Positions 8,077 through 17,719 are shown, counted from the first letter of the stretch. The stretch: DNA of 64,000 nt from Streptomyces celluloflavus (GCA_000720995.1 JOEL01000006.1:124001-188000); one strand, 5' to 3'. Translations and numbers: made by a program. The notes: generated from the sequence alone by a model not told the origin.

Positions 8077-9003
8077 ATGATGCCCGCCGTACGCGCGTTC
8101 CGCCCTGCCGACGCCAAGGCCGTCGCCGACCTGCGGCGCGCCGTGCTGCCGTACCTGATCTCCACTCCGCAGGGCGTCGCCCGGCAGGTCACCACCGCTC
8201 CGGCGGCGCAGTGCCTGCGGCTGTTCGTCGCCGAGCTGGACGGCCGGATCGTGGGCGCGGTCCACAGCGGTCTGGTGCACGAGCTCGGCGCCCCGGGCCG
8301 GGCGGCGGCGACGCCGTTGGTCCATCCGGACCACCGGGGGCGGGGCGCGGGCGGCGCGCTGCTGACCGCGGCCGAGGCGCAGCTGACCGCGGCCGGCGCC
8401 ACCCGGCTCTTCGCCTGGGCGGCGGACGAGCCGGGCGCCCTGACCTTCGCGGCGCACCGCGGCTACCGCCGCACCCGTCCGGCCGGTTTTCTCCGGCTCG
8501 ATCTCGCGGACGCCCGCCTGCCGCCGCTCCCCGGCCGGCTGCCGCCGGGCGTCCGGCTCTGCACCGGCGCGGACTTCGGCGCCGATCCGTACCCGCTGTT
8601 CGCGGCGGACGCCGAGGCGGCGGCGGACGGACCGGGCGATACCGCCGGCGACGCCATGGCCTACGAGAACTGGCTGCTGCGCACCTGGGAGCATCCCGAC
8701 CACGACCTCGGTCTCACCACCGTGGTGACCGTCGACGGCGAGATCGCGGCCTGCACCCTCGCCACGACCGACGGACTCGGCCGCTACTCCTCCGGTACGA
8801 CCGGCACCCGCCGCGCCTTCGGGCGGGGGCCGGCCCGGCTCGCCGCGACGGACTCACTGCGCCGCGCCCGGGACGTCGGCTGCACCGAGGCGTTCACCGG
8901 CCACGACGCCGTGAACACCCCGATGCTCGCGATCAACCACGCCCTCGGCTACCGGCCGTACGCGGCCGGATGGCGCTGCGTGCGGGAGCTCGGGAGGGGG
9001 TGA
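8077..9003 (+). CDS. GNAT-family N-acetyltransferase, two GNAT halves
   Basis: The 308-aa protein starts MMPAVRAFRPADAKAV; no strong ribosome site is seen. The first half has the acetyl-CoA loop in VHPDHRGRGAGGALL and then AFAAHRGYRR-like sequence. The second half is a degenerate GNAT with DSLRRARDVGCTEAFTGHD and a final NHALGYRPYAAGWRCVREL. This layout matches tandem-GNAT proteins of actinomycetes with unknown substrates. It is divergent from asnB across 221 bp. Confidence 0.82.
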   Translation: MMPAVRAFRPADAKAVADLRRAVLPYLISTPQGVARQVTTAPAAQCLRLFVAELDGRIVGAVHSGLVHELGAPGRAAATPLVHPDHRGRGAGGALLTAAEAQLTAAGATRLFAWAADEPGALTFAAHRGYRRTRPAGFLRLDLADARLPPLPGRLPPGVRLCTGADFGADPYPLFAADAEAAADGPGDTAGDAMAYENWLLRTWEHPDHDLGLTTVVTVDGEIAACTLATTDGLGRYSSGTTGTRRAFGRGPARLAATDSLRRARDVGCTEAFTGHDAVNTPMLAINHALGYRPYAAGWRCVRELGRG

Positions 9004-9378
9004 CGCGGCGTCCCTCCGGTGGGACGGGTTGCGGCCTGTCGGGCGGGGCGGCGCCACGCCGGATGGCGGGGCGGCGCCACGCCGGGCGGCGGTTCCGGCG
9101 CCGGCGCCCCGCGGCCCCGTGACGGCGGCGCCGAACCGGGCGGCGGGTGGCCGGGACCGGTGGCGACGGCTCCGGTGTCCCTCCTTCCGTCGGGGCCCGG
9201 TCGCGCCGTACCGCCCGGCCCGCGGCCCGGCCCTCGCGCGTCGCGGCTGGACCACGCGGGGCGGGTTCCAGCGACGTCGACTCCCCAGGTGGCCCAGGGT
9301 CGCGGCTGAACCGTGCGGGGCGGGGCCGGGGGCGCGGCACGGCGCGCGCGGTCGGCCCGGCCGGCCGACGGGTGCGGG
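9004..9378. other. GC-rich convergent gap
   Basis: The 375 bp between the GNAT stop and the lipase stop show no supported gene. The stretch is over 75% G+C. It holds a 20-bp direct repeat, GCGGGGCGGCGCCACGCCGG, at 9043-9062 and 9066-9085. Confidence 0.55.
9043..9085. repeat. 20-bp perfect direct repeat
   Basis: GCGGGGCGGCGCCACGCCGG occurs twice, at 9043-9062 and 9066-9085, separated by 3 bp, just after the GNAT gene. Each copy contains GGCGCC. Confidence 0.75.
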
Positions 9379-10233
9379 TCAGCCGGACGCGCAGGTCGTC
9401 GGGGTGGCGTGGGCCGGGTCGAGGGCGTTGGCCGTCTCGTGGAAGGCGACGCCGTCGGCGAGCCCGATGGCCACGTGTTCGGCGAGGTCGGCCGGGCACA
9501 GGTCCTGGAGCAGGACGTTGTGGACGCCGGGGCCGTCGAGGAACTGCGTCCGGTAGGGCGTGACGACCTCGTCGTACCGGGTCGCGATGACGGTGTAGCG
9601 CACGCCCGGGACGGTGTCGCCGCCCGCGTTGAGGCGGCCCAGCATGTCCGATCCGGCGATCTGGTCGGTCAGGCCGGGGGTGAGGGTGCTGAGGTACTGC
9701 CGGGCTCCGGGGAACTGGTCCAGCAGCCGGGTCAGGCCGTCCAGATCGGTGCCGTGGTTGCTGGGGGCCAGCCCGATCAGCGCGTTCACCTTGTCCGCGC
9801 CCCCGTGGAACTTCAGGTACTCCCGCGGCATCATGCCGCCCTGCGAGTGGCCGACGATGTCGGTCTTCGCCGCCCCGGTGGCGGCCAGCACCCGGTCGAC
9901 GTACCCGGCGAGCTGCCGCGCCGACGTGTCCACCGCGCCCAGGCCGTGGAAGAACGGGACGCCGGGCAACTGACCGTAGTCGAGGGAGAAGACGCAGTAG
10001 CCGCGGGCCACCAGGTAGGGCGCGAGGCCGAGCCAGTTGTCGACGGCGTTGCCGAAGGTGCCGTGCACCAGGACCACCGGCCGGGGGTGCCGGGCGGAGG
10101 GCTTGCAGGAGAAGTTGTTCCAGCCGCTGCCGACGGTGGGGGTGCCGGCGGCGGCGGGCGCGGCCGTGGTGACGCCGATGGCCAGGACGAGGGCGGGGAG
10201 GACGGCGAGCAGGCGGGACCGGCGCAGCTTCAT
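9379..10233 (-). CDS. Secreted lipase-like alpha/beta hydrolase
   Basis: The 284-aa protein starts with a signal peptide (residues 1 to about 29, MKLRRSRLLAVLPALVLAIG, cleavage near APAAAG). The oxyanion-side motif VVLVHGTFGN lies at residues 53-62 and the nucleophile elbow GHSQGG at 128-133, with Ser130 as nucleophile. YDEVVTP near residue 230 and a His near 250 (GVHNVLL) can complete the triad. This is the pattern of exported triacylglycerol lipases and esterases (lipase class 2). AAGGAG precedes the ATG. Substrate is not predictable. Confidence 0.88.
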   Translation of the reverse strand: MKLRRSRLLAVLPALVLAIGVTTAAPAAAGTPTVGSGWNNFSCKPSARHPRPVVLVHGTFGNAVDNWLGLAPYLVARGYCVFSLDYGQLPGVPFFHGLGAVDTSARQLAGYVDRVLAATGAAKTDIVGHSQGGMMPREYLKFHGGADKVNALIGLAPSNHGTDLDGLTRLLDQFPGARQYLSTLTPGLTDQIAGSDMLGRLNAGGDTVPGVRYTVIATRYDEVVTPYRTQFLDGPGVHNVLLQDLCPADLAEHVAIGLADGVAFHETANALDPAHATPTTCASG

Positions 10234-10572
10234 ACGATGCTCCTTGCGGGTGAGGGGACTCCGAAGTGCTCGGTGAGCCGTTCACCTGCGATCCGGATCG
10301 CAAGGGTCATTACCGCTGACTGAGAGTCAAGTTACGGCCGGGTAAATGGCGTTACCAGCCATCCGGCAGTGAAGGAAGCCACACACGATCCTCACCGGGC
10401 GTCCGGGCTACGCCGCGTCCGTACCGTGCGCACACCTGGCCCGTCCGCCGTGTCCGGGCCGTTGTCGGTGGCGTCCCGTAGAGTCGGTGACGTGTGGTCC
10501 GAACGGCCGTTCACCTGGGAAGTCCATGGCCCGGGGAGCGGTTGCCGGGGAAGCCGACGAGGGGAGAGACCG
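10234..10572. other. Divergent promoter region, lipase and PPOX genes
   Basis: The 339 bp between two divergent genes include an A/T-richer pocket around 10310-10360 with repeated GTTAC words. No gene or clear operator was identified. Confidence 0.45.
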
Positions 10573-11211
10573 ATGGAGACGGCGGATCTGACGGGAATCG
10601 CGGAGATCACCTCCGAGGCGGAGCTGCGTGAGCTGATCGGCGAGCCGAGCGCGCACGCCGCGCACAAGACCCGGCGGCGGCTGCACGACATGGACCGCCA
10701 GTGGCTGGCGCACTCCCCGTTCTGCCTGATGGCGACGTCGGACGCGGAGGGCCGCTGCGACGTCTCGCCCAAGGGCGACCCCGCGGGCTTCACCCACGTC
10801 CTGGACGACACCACCCTGGTGATCCCGGACCGCCCCGGCAACAGGCGCCTGGACGGGTTCATGAACGTCCTCGGCAATCCGCATGTCGGGCTGAGCTACC
10901 TCCTGCCGGGGCGCGGCGACACGCTGCGTATCAACGGCCGCGCCCGGCTGCTGCGCGACGCCCCGTTCTTCGACGAGCTGATCGTCAAGGGCAACCGCCC
11001 GCGTCTCGCGCTGCTCGTCGAGGTCGAGGAGGTCTACTACCACTGCTCCAAGGCGTTCCTCCGCTCGGAGCTGTGGCAGCCGGAGACCTGGGAGCCGGAC
11101 GCGCTGCCCTCGCGGGCGCGGATCGTCAAGCGCGTCGAGGCCCAGGACGTCCCGCTGGAGGCCCTGGAGGAGCACTACGGCCCGCGGTACGGGGAGCGGC
11201 TGTACGGCTGA
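10573..11211 (+). CDS. Pyridoxamine 5'-phosphate oxidase-family flavoprotein (MSMEG_1061/DR2398 type)
   Basis: The ATG at 10573 follows GGGGAG and gives 212 aa. The split-barrel fold is recognisable: SPFCLMATSDAEGRCDVSPKGDP, LVIPDRPGNRRLDGFMNVLGNPHVGL, TLRINGRARLL, then VYYHCSKAFLRSELWQPE. This matches the subgroup of PPOX proteins binding FMN or F420, with unknown substrate; true PdxH activity is unlikely because the C-terminal PdxH signature is missing. Confidence 0.85.
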   Translation: METADLTGIAEITSEAELRELIGEPSAHAAHKTRRRLHDMDRQWLAHSPFCLMATSDAEGRCDVSPKGDPAGFTHVLDDTTLVIPDRPGNRRLDGFMNVLGNPHVGLSYLLPGRGDTLRINGRARLLRDAPFFDELIVKGNRPRLALLVEVEEVYYHCSKAFLRSELWQPETWEPDALPSRARIVKRVEAQDVPLEALEEHYGPRYGERLYG

Positions 11212-11269
11212 CGGTTGGTGGCCGGTGACTGGTGGCCGGTGGCCGGCCGTTGGTGAGCCGGCGGCCGGG

Positions 11270-12436
11270 TCAGTGGTCGCCGGTCTTCGCCGCCGGGTGT
11301 ACCGCGCCGGTGCCGAAGCGTGCCCTGGCCCGGTCGACGGCCGCCTCGATGCGGTGCGCCTTGTCGTCGGCCGGGTCGAACGTCAGCTGGTGTGCGGCGA
11401 GTTCGGCGGCGCAGAGGTCCTCCGCGCGCAGCGCGACGGAGCGCACCCGCGCCCGCTGCAGGCCGAGCGCGGTGTGCAGCGCGTAGGCCGCCGCGGTCAG
11501 CGCGGGTCCGTGCGCGGTCGGCTCGGCCAGCCGCCGGGTGCGGACCGTCGTGGAGCGGTCGGCGTAGCGGACGGTGAGGGTGAGCGCGCGGGCCACCTGC
11601 CCGCTCGCGCGCATCCGGGCCCCGAGGTCGTCGGCGAGCGAGAGCAGTGCCCGGCGGCGCCTGGCCGGGTCCAGTTCGTCGTGGACGAAGCGGTGTTCGG
11701 CGCCCAGGGAGCGGGTGGCCGCGTTGGGGGACACCGGCGTCGGGTCGATACCGCGCGCCCGCTCGTACACCGCGCGGCCCGCCTTGGCGCCGAGGATCCG
11801 CTGCAGGGTCGCGGGCGGTGCGGCGGCGATCCGCCCGACGCTGTCGAGTCCGTACGCGCACAGGAGGCGCGCGGTCGCGGGCCCGACGCCCTCCAGCGCC
11901 ACCGCCGGCCGGCGGGCGAGGAACGTGGCAACGGACCCGGTGTCCCCGGGGACGGTCCGGATCTCCCCGGGGGCCGCGCCCTGGGCCGCCATCCGCGCGA
12001 GCAGCGGGTTGGCGGCGACCCCGATCGTGCACCGTACGCCGTGCCACACCAGCGCGCGCAGCCGCACCAGTTCGGCGATGCCCGCCGCGTCCCGGCCGAA
12101 GTACCGCAGCGCCCCGCGGACATCGGCCAGCGCGGCATCGGGCGGCAGTGCCTCGACCACCGGCGTGAACTGCGCCAGCAGCCGCAGCAGCGCCGCGTAC
12201 TCCCCCGCGCTCACGGGGGTGTCGCCGGCGGCCCGGAAGCGTACGCAGAGCACCCCGGCCGGCCGCGGCACACCGGCGGACGGCGGGGTGACCGGCGGCA
12301 CCCCGGCGGACGGCGGTACGGCGGTACGGCCCTCGGCGGACGCCGGTGCGGACGGCTCCGGTGCGGACGGCTCCGGGACGGGCGGCTCCGGGACGAACGG
12401 TTCCGGTGCGGCGGACGGCCGCGGCGCGGCGGTCAT
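11270..12436 (-). CDS. Y-family DNA polymerase-like protein without catalytic acids (ImuB-like)
   Basis: The ATG at 12436 overlaps the dnaE2 stop by 4 bp (ATGA) and gives 388 aa. After a Pro-rich tail (residues 1-58, repeated PEPSAPEP) come Y-family palm and finger sequence and a thumb helix-hairpin-helix (ALEGVGPATARLLCAYGL). In place of the first catalytic Asp there is VLCVRFRAAGD, and the usual SIDE motif reads PPDA (Asp100 kept, Glu replaced by Ala101). It is therefore probably not an active polymerase, as in mycobacterial ImuB, which tethers DnaE2 to the beta clamp. No ImuA-type gene is adjacent. Confidence 0.82.
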   Translation of the reverse strand: MTAAPRPSAAPEPFVPEPPVPEPSAPEPSAPASAEGRTAVPPSAGVPPVTPPSAGVPRPAGVLCVRFRAAGDTPVSAGEYAALLRLLAQFTPVVEALPPDAALADVRGALRYFGRDAAGIAELVRLRALVWHGVRCTIGVAANPLLARMAAQGAAPGEIRTVPGDTGSVATFLARRPAVALEGVGPATARLLCAYGLDSVGRIAAAPPATLQRILGAKAGRAVYERARGIDPTPVSPNAATRSLGAEHRFVHDELDPARRRRALLSLADDLGARMRASGQVARALTLTVRYADRSTTVRTRRLAEPTAHGPALTAAAYALHTALGLQRARVRSVALRAEDLCAAELAAHQLTFDPADDKAHRIEAAVDRARARFGTGAVHPAAKTGDH

Positions 12437-15400
12437 CCCGCGCTCCCCGGGCTGGAGTGCCACAACTTGCGGCCGGTGGCGGCGCGTTCGCCCGGGGGCT
12501 GGAGGTCGGCCCACGGGTGCAGTTCGTAACCGGTCGGCAGCCGGATGGTCCGGGCCGGGGCGGCGACCGCCCCGGCCGCACCGCCGGAAGCGCCCGCCCC
12601 CGCGGTATGGTCCGCCCCGCCGGAACCGTCCGTCCCACCGGCTCCCTCCGTCTCCGCCGACTCTCCGCTCTCCTCTCCGGTCCGCTCGCCCTCTCCGTTC
12701 CCGGCCGCCTCTCCCGCACCCTCGTGGTCCCCGGGTTCCGCCGGCGGTCCGGCCGCCTGGTCCGGTCCTGCCGCGAGGCGGGCGGTGACCGCCTCCAGAC
12801 CGCCCTCGCGGCGCAGTTCGGCCAGTTCGGCGAGGTTCCACGCGGCGGCGCCGACCACGCTGAGGCTGCGCGGTCCGCGCCGCTGGACCGTGCCGCGCAC
12901 CAGCAGCAGCCAGGAGTGGAAGACGGTGTGCGCACAGACCTCAAGGGGACTGGGGGTATCCCCGGGGCCGCCGGAGCCCGGAGCGGCGTCGAAGAAGGCG
13001 CAGTCGACCAGCCCCGTACTGTCGTCGAGGGTCGTGAAGATGACCCGGCGGCCGGAGCGGATCGGCGGTGTCTGGGTGGCCGCCTTGGCCCCGGCGACCA
13101 GCACCGTCTCACCGTGTCCGGCGTCGCGCAGCAGCCGGGCCGGCAGGGCGCCCAGCTCCGCGAGGAACTCCTGGTGATCGGCCATCAGATGCCGGGAGGC
13201 GTCCATGCCCAGGACGCCCAGTTCGGCGCTGAGCCGTTCGGTGTCGCTCAGATCGGGCAGCCCCACCGGCTCGACCGTATCGGCCACCGCCGCCCGCCCG
13301 ACGGCCCCGCCGCCCGCCGTACCGCCGTCGCCTGCCGGGTCTCCGGCGTCGATGGCCCGGCCGGGCAGGGTCAGCTGTCCGGCCGGTGCGCTCCGCCGGC
13401 GGTGGTGCAGTTCGGCGATGTGCAGCAGCAGGTCCCGCCGGTTCGCGCCGAAGGCGTCCAACGCGCCCACCCGGGCCAGGCGTTCGGCCACCGGGCGACT
13501 CGGCCTGGCCCGCTGCCACAGGTCCTGGAGCGAGGTGTAGGGCTGCCCGTCCGCGATGCGCCGCGCCTCGGCCGCGCTCATCCCGTACACATCGGAGAGC
13601 GCGAGCCGCACCCCCCACACCCCGGAGCCGTCCCCGGAAGCCGCCTCGACCGGAGCCAAAACCGAACTCACACCAGACACCAGTTCGATTCGATGGGTGA
13701 TCGCCGACCGGTTCACATCCAGCGGCAGCACCGGCACCCCGCGCCGCCGCGCGTCCGCGAGCAGCAGCCGCTTCGGGTACATCCCGGGGTCGTGGGTGAG
13801 CAGTCCGGCGTAGAAGGCCGCGGGGTGGTGGGCCTTGAGCCAGGCGGACTGGTAGGTGGGCACCGCGAAGGCCACCGCGTGCGCCTTGCAGAAGCCGTAC
13901 GCCCCGAACGCCTCGACGATCTCCCAGGTGTGCGCGATCACCTCGGGCGCATACCCCCGCCGTTCGGCGCGTGCCACGAACCAGGCGCGCACCTTCTCCT
14001 GCGCCTCCGGCTGCGACAGCGCGCGCCGCCGCTCGTCCGCCTCGTCCCGCGCACAGCCCGTCATGATCCGCAGCGTCTCGATGATCTGCTCGTGGAACAC
14101 CACGACCCCGTAGGTCTCGCGCAGCGGTTCCGCCAGGTCGGGGTGCGGATAGCGGACGGCTCTGCGGCCGTGCCGGGCCTCGATGAAGGGCCGCACCATA
14201 TCGGCGGCGACCGGTCCCGGCCGGAACAGCGAGATATCGACCACCAGGTCGTGGAAGGTGCCGGGCTGGAGGCGGCCGACCAGGTCGCGCTGGCCGGGCG
14301 ATTCGATCTGGAAGCAGCCGAGCGTCTCGGTGGAGCGGATCAGGTCGTAGGTGGCCCGGTCGTCCGGCGGCACCTGCGCCGGGTCGTCCAGGTCGAGGCG
14401 GCGCCCGGTGGCCCGGCCGATCTCGGTGACCGCGTGCGCCATCGCGGACTGCATCCGCACACCCAGCACATCGAGCTTGAGCAGACCCAGGTCCTCGACG
14501 TCCTCCTTGTCGAACTGGGACATCACGATGGGGGTGCTCCCCCGGCCGTCCGCGCCCGCGCCGTCGGGGCCCGCGCCGTGGGTGGTCGGTACGACGGGCG
14601 TACGGTCCAGCAGCGAGGCGTCCGAGAGCAGCACCCCGCACGGGTGCATGGCGATCCCGCGCGGCAGCGCGTCCAGCGCCTCGACCAGCTGCCACAGCCG
14701 TTCACTCCCGGCCGCCGCCACCCCGCGCAGCTCCGGCAGTTCGGCCAGCGCCGCCCGCGCGTCCCGGGCCCGGATGTGCGGGAACGCCTTGGCGAGCCGG
14801 TCCACCTGCGCCGGGTCCATGCCCAGGGCGGCGCCCACGTCCCGTACGGCGTGCCGCACCCGGTAGGTCTCGGGCATCGAGACCGTCGCGACCCGCGCCG
14901 CGCCGAAGCGGTCGAAGATCGCGCGGTAGACCTCCAGCCGGCGGGCGGACTCGACGTCGATGTCGATGTCCGGCAGCGCGCGCCGCCGCTCGGACAGGAA
15001 GCGCTCCATCAGCAGCCCGTGTGCGACCGGGTCGGCGTGGGTGATGCCCAGGAGGTGGTTGACCAGGGAGCCGGCGCCGGATCCGCGGGCCGCGACCCGG
15101 ATGCCCATCTCCCGTATGTCGTCCACGACCCGGGCGACCGTCAGGAAGTACGAGGGGTAGCCGAGCCGTTCGATGGTGCGCAGCTCCTCGTGCAGCCGCG
15201 TCCAGTGCTCGCGGTCGCGGTCGTAGCCGCGCAGCACCATCCCGGCGGCGCAGCGTGAGCGCAGCACCCGGGCGGCGGTGCGGTGGCCGGCGCCGACCAG
15301 CCGCGGTTCGGGGAAGTGGACCCGGCCGAGCCCGAGGTCGTCCTCCGGGTCGACCCGGCAGGCGCCCGCGGTCTCCTCGGTCATGGTGAGCAGCCGGTGG

Positions 15401-16245
15401 GCGAGGTCGTGCCGGAACCCGGCCGCCTCGGCGATCCGCCCGGCGGTGCGGCGCATCGCGGCAGCGTCCTTGAGCCACCGCTCGCCGGTGTCCCGGGCCT
15501 CGGGGCGGTGCCGGTCCACCGGGACCAGGCGGCGGGCGGAGTCCAGTACGTCGGCGACCGGGCCCTGGCCGGGGTCGGCGTAGCGGACCGCGTTGGTCAG
15601 GACGGCGCGGATGCCCTGGTCGACGGCGAAGCCGAGGGTGCGGGCGGCCAGCCGGAGCGAGCCGGGGCCGCTGCCGTCGCGGCCGTGGTCGACGATCTCC
15701 AGGCGCAGCGCGTCGCCGTACAGCTCGCGCCAGGGGGCGACGATCCGGGCGGCCCGGTCCGGGCGCCCGGCGGCCAGCGCCCGGCCCACGTCGGAGTCCG
15801 GTCCGAGCAGCACGGTCAGCCCGTCCGCGGCGGACTCCAGGGCGTGCCACGGGAGGACCGGCCGTTCGGCCCGGTCCGCGTGCGCGGCCGAGACCAGCCG
15901 GCACAGGGCGGCCCAGCCGGCCGCGCCGTCGCGGGCCAGGAAGACGGCGCGGGCCGCGGACTCGTCGAGGAAGGCGCCGCCGCGTACCGGGGTGCGCCGC
16001 CGCGCGGCGGGCGCCGGCGCCGAGGGGCGGCCCGCCACGGCGAGTCCGGTGCCGAACAGCGGGCGGATACCGGCCGCGGCGGCGGCCTTGGCGAACCGGA
16101 CGGCTCCGGAGAGCCCGTCCCGGTCGGTCAGCGCGAGGGCGTCCATGCCCCGTTCGGCGGCGCGCTCGGCGAGCCGCTCCGGGTGGGAGGCGCCGTAGCG
16201 CAGGGAGAACCCCGAAGCGGTGTGCAGATGCGTGAACCCTGACAT
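12433..16245 (-). CDS. dnaE2: Error-prone DNA polymerase DnaE2 (C-family alpha subunit)
   Basis: The ATG at 16245 lies 5 bases from AGGAGG and gives 1270 aa; a GTG 6 bases upstream is too close to the ribosome site. The PHP domain comes first (FTHLHTASGFSLRYGASHP), then the polymerase core with the catalytic acids in RRALPDIDIDVES, the thumb and finger helices, an OB-fold near residue 1040 (VLVAGAKAATQTPPIRSGRR) and the DnaE2 terminal signature LWHSSPGSAG. A roughly 70-residue Gly/Glu-rich linker interrupts the end. DnaE2 carries out translesion synthesis. It is coupled to the ImuB-like gene and preceded by a LexA-type box. Confidence 0.92.
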   Translation of the reverse strand: MSGFTHLHTASGFSLRYGASHPERLAERAAERGMDALALTDRDGLSGAVRFAKAAAAAGIRPLFGTGLAVAGRPSAPAPAARRRTPVRGGAFLDESAARAVFLARDGAAGWAALCRLVSAAHADRAERPVLPWHALESAADGLTVLLGPDSDVGRALAAGRPDRAARIVAPWRELYGDALRLEIVDHGRDGSGPGSLRLAARTLGFAVDQGIRAVLTNAVRYADPGQGPVADVLDSARRLVPVDRHRPEARDTGERWLKDAAAMRRTAGRIAEAAGFRHDLAHRLLTMTEETAGACRVDPEDDLGLGRVHFPEPRLVGAGHRTAARVLRSRCAAGMVLRGYDRDREHWTRLHEELRTIERLGYPSYFLTVARVVDDIREMGIRVAARGSGAGSLVNHLLGITHADPVAHGLLMERFLSERRRALPDIDIDVESARRLEVYRAIFDRFGAARVATVSMPETYRVRHAVRDVGAALGMDPAQVDRLAKAFPHIRARDARAALAELPELRGVAAAGSERLWQLVEALDALPRGIAMHPCGVLLSDASLLDRTPVVPTTHGAGPDGAGADGRGSTPIVMSQFDKEDVEDLGLLKLDVLGVRMQSAMAHAVTEIGRATGRRLDLDDPAQVPPDDRATYDLIRSTETLGCFQIESPGQRDLVGRLQPGTFHDLVVDISLFRPGPVAADMVRPFIEARHGRRAVRYPHPDLAEPLRETYGVVVFHEQIIETLRIMTGCARDEADERRRALSQPEAQEKVRAWFVARAERRGYAPEVIAHTWEIVEAFGAYGFCKAHAVAFAVPTYQSAWLKAHHPAAFYAGLLTHDPGMYPKRLLLADARRRGVPVLPLDVNRSAITHRIELVSGVSSVLAPVEAASGDGSGVWGVRLALSDVYGMSAAEARRIADGQPYTSLQDLWQRARPSRPVAERLARVGALDAFGANRRDLLLHIAELHHRRRSAPAGQLTLPGRAIDAGDPAGDGGTAGGGAVGRAAVADTVEPVGLPDLSDTERLSAELGVLGMDASRHLMADHQEFLAELGALPARLLRDAGHGETVLVAGAKAATQTPPIRSGRRVIFTTLDDSTGLVDCAFFDAAPGSGGPGDTPSPLEVCAHTVFHSWLLLVRGTVQRRGPRSLSVVGAAAWNLAELAELRREGGLEAVTARLAAGPDQAAGPPAEPGDHEGAGEAAGNGEGERTGEESGESAETEGAGGTDGSGGADHTAGAGASGGAAGAVAAPARTIRLPTGYELHPWADLQPPGERAATGRKLWHSSPGSAG

Positions 16246-16353
16246 CCGCACCTCCTGCGCTCAGCCGCCCCCTGACCGGTTCCGGGTTCCGTGCCGGTCC
16301 CGGTCGCTCTTCGGCCCCGGGCCCCTCGTTTCCTTTTCCACCATAACCCTTGC

Positions 16354-16369
16354 TCGAACATTCGTACGA
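16354..16369. promoter_or_regulatory. LexA (SOS) box upstream of dnaE2
   Basis: TCGAACATTCGTACGA matches the actinobacterial LexA consensus TCGAAC-N4-GTTCGA at 11 of 12 defined positions. It lies 109 bp upstream of the dnaE2 ATG and about 180 bp from the divergent membrane-protein gene. The adjoining TTCGTACGAA (16361-16370) is itself a perfect palindrome. LexA repression fits the known damage induction of dnaE2/imuB cassettes. Confidence 0.75.
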
Positions 16370-16545
16370 ACGCGGACGGAGGTGCTCCCTCTCGCCGCCG
16401 TCGGCCGGCCCGCCCGATCTGCGCGATCCCGCCGCCTGCCGGAAGATATGGGGACAAAGGATCACGGCGTGCTCCCGGCCCCGGCCCGGCGCGGGCCCGG
16501 CGTGCCCCGGCGTGATCCCGGCATGGATGTGGCGAGGAGCGGCGC

Positions 16546-17634
16546 ATGGCCACGATGGACGACGGCACCCGCACCACCTTCCTCGGGGAGGTGAAGAGCG
16601 CGGTGTCGACCCGGGCCGCGCTGCTGGTGATCGGCGTACTGGGCCTGATGGCCGCGTTCATCACGTCGTACACCGGCGCGTTCCACCACCCGAAACCGAC
16701 CGACGTACCGCTCGCCGTGGTCGCCCCCGCGCAGGTGAGCGGGGAACTGGTGCGGAAACTGGACCAGTTGCCCGGCTCCCCCCTGGCTCCGCGCGCGGTG
16801 TCCTCCGAGGCGGCCGCGGTGCACCAGATCGAGAACCGGGAGATCGATGCCGCGCTGATCGTCGAGGTGTCCGGCAGCACCGACCGGCTGCTCGTCGCGA
16901 GCGGCGGCGGCGCCTCGCTGTCACAGGCGGTCGAGGCGGTCGTCGGCGCGGCCGAGAAGGCGCAGCAGCGCACCGTGCGCACGGTGGACGTGGCGCCCGC
17001 GGCGCACGGCGACGGCCGCAGCCTGTCGTCCTTCTACCTCGTCGTGGGCTGGTGTGTCGGCGGCTATCTGTGCGCCGCGATCCTGGCGATCAGCGCCGGG
17101 GCGCGCCCCTCCAACGGGCAGCGGGCGGTCATCAGGCTGGCCGTGCTCGCGCTCTACGCGATCGCCGCGGGCCTGGTCGGCGCGATCATCGTCGGCCCGG
17201 TGCTCGACGCGCTGCCCGGCAGCCTCTTCGGGCTGTGGGGGCTCGGCGCCCTGACCGTCTTCGCCGTGGGGGCCACGACCCTGGCCTTCCAGGGGCTGCT
17301 GGGCATCATCGGCATCGGCCTGGCGATCCTGGTGATCGTGGTGCTGGGCAATCCGAGCGCGGGCGGCGCCTATCCGTATCCGCTGCTGCCGCCGTTCTGG
17401 CGGGCGATCGGGCCCGCGCTGCCGCCGGGCGCGGGCACCTGGGCGGCGCGCTCCCTCGCGTACTTCCGGGGCAACGCGATGACCGGACCGCTGCTGGTGC
17501 TCTCCGCCTGGGCGGCGGGCGGCGCCCTGCTCACCCTCACACTCGCGGTGTTCCGTTCGAGGCGCGAAGGAAGCGGCGGCCGGCCCCGGCGCAGGGCCCG
17601 GCCGGCCGGCCGACCGCCTGCCCCGACCGACTGA
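16546..17634 (+). CDS. ABC-2-like membrane protein (DUF3533-like)
   Basis: The 362-aa protein starts at an ATG 6 bases after GAGGAG. The topology resembles YhgE/Pip and DUF3533 proteins: one N-terminal TM helix (residues about 25-42, ALLVIGVLGLMAAFITSY), a roughly 120-residue external domain, then five TM segments from about 165 to 340 and a basic tail. No ATPase is adjacent, so it may work alone or with a distant partner. The role is unknown; the family is associated with export or envelope stress. Confidence 0.75.
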   Translation: MATMDDGTRTTFLGEVKSAVSTRAALLVIGVLGLMAAFITSYTGAFHHPKPTDVPLAVVAPAQVSGELVRKLDQLPGSPLAPRAVSSEAAAVHQIENREIDAALIVEVSGSTDRLLVASGGGASLSQAVEAVVGAAEKAQQRTVRTVDVAPAAHGDGRSLSSFYLVVGWCVGGYLCAAILAISAGARPSNGQRAVIRLAVLALYAIAAGLVGAIIVGPVLDALPGSLFGLWGLGALTVFAVGATTLAFQGLLGIIGIGLAILVIVVLGNPSAGGAYPYPLLPPFWRAIGPALPPGAGTWAARSLAYFRGNAMTGPLLVLSAWAAGGALLTLTLAVFRSRREGSGGRPRRRARPAGRPPAPTD

Positions 17635-17719
17635 CCTACGCGGAACGGGTACGACACCGCGCGGGGCGCGCTCGCCCGCGCACCCCGCGCGTTCCGCCGC
17701 CCCCTCCGCGTCGCCGCGA

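Noticed and set aside
12346-15258. A 970-codon plus-strand open frame
   Set aside because: Lies opposite dnaE2; no recognisable domain and codon positions fit the minus-strand gene.
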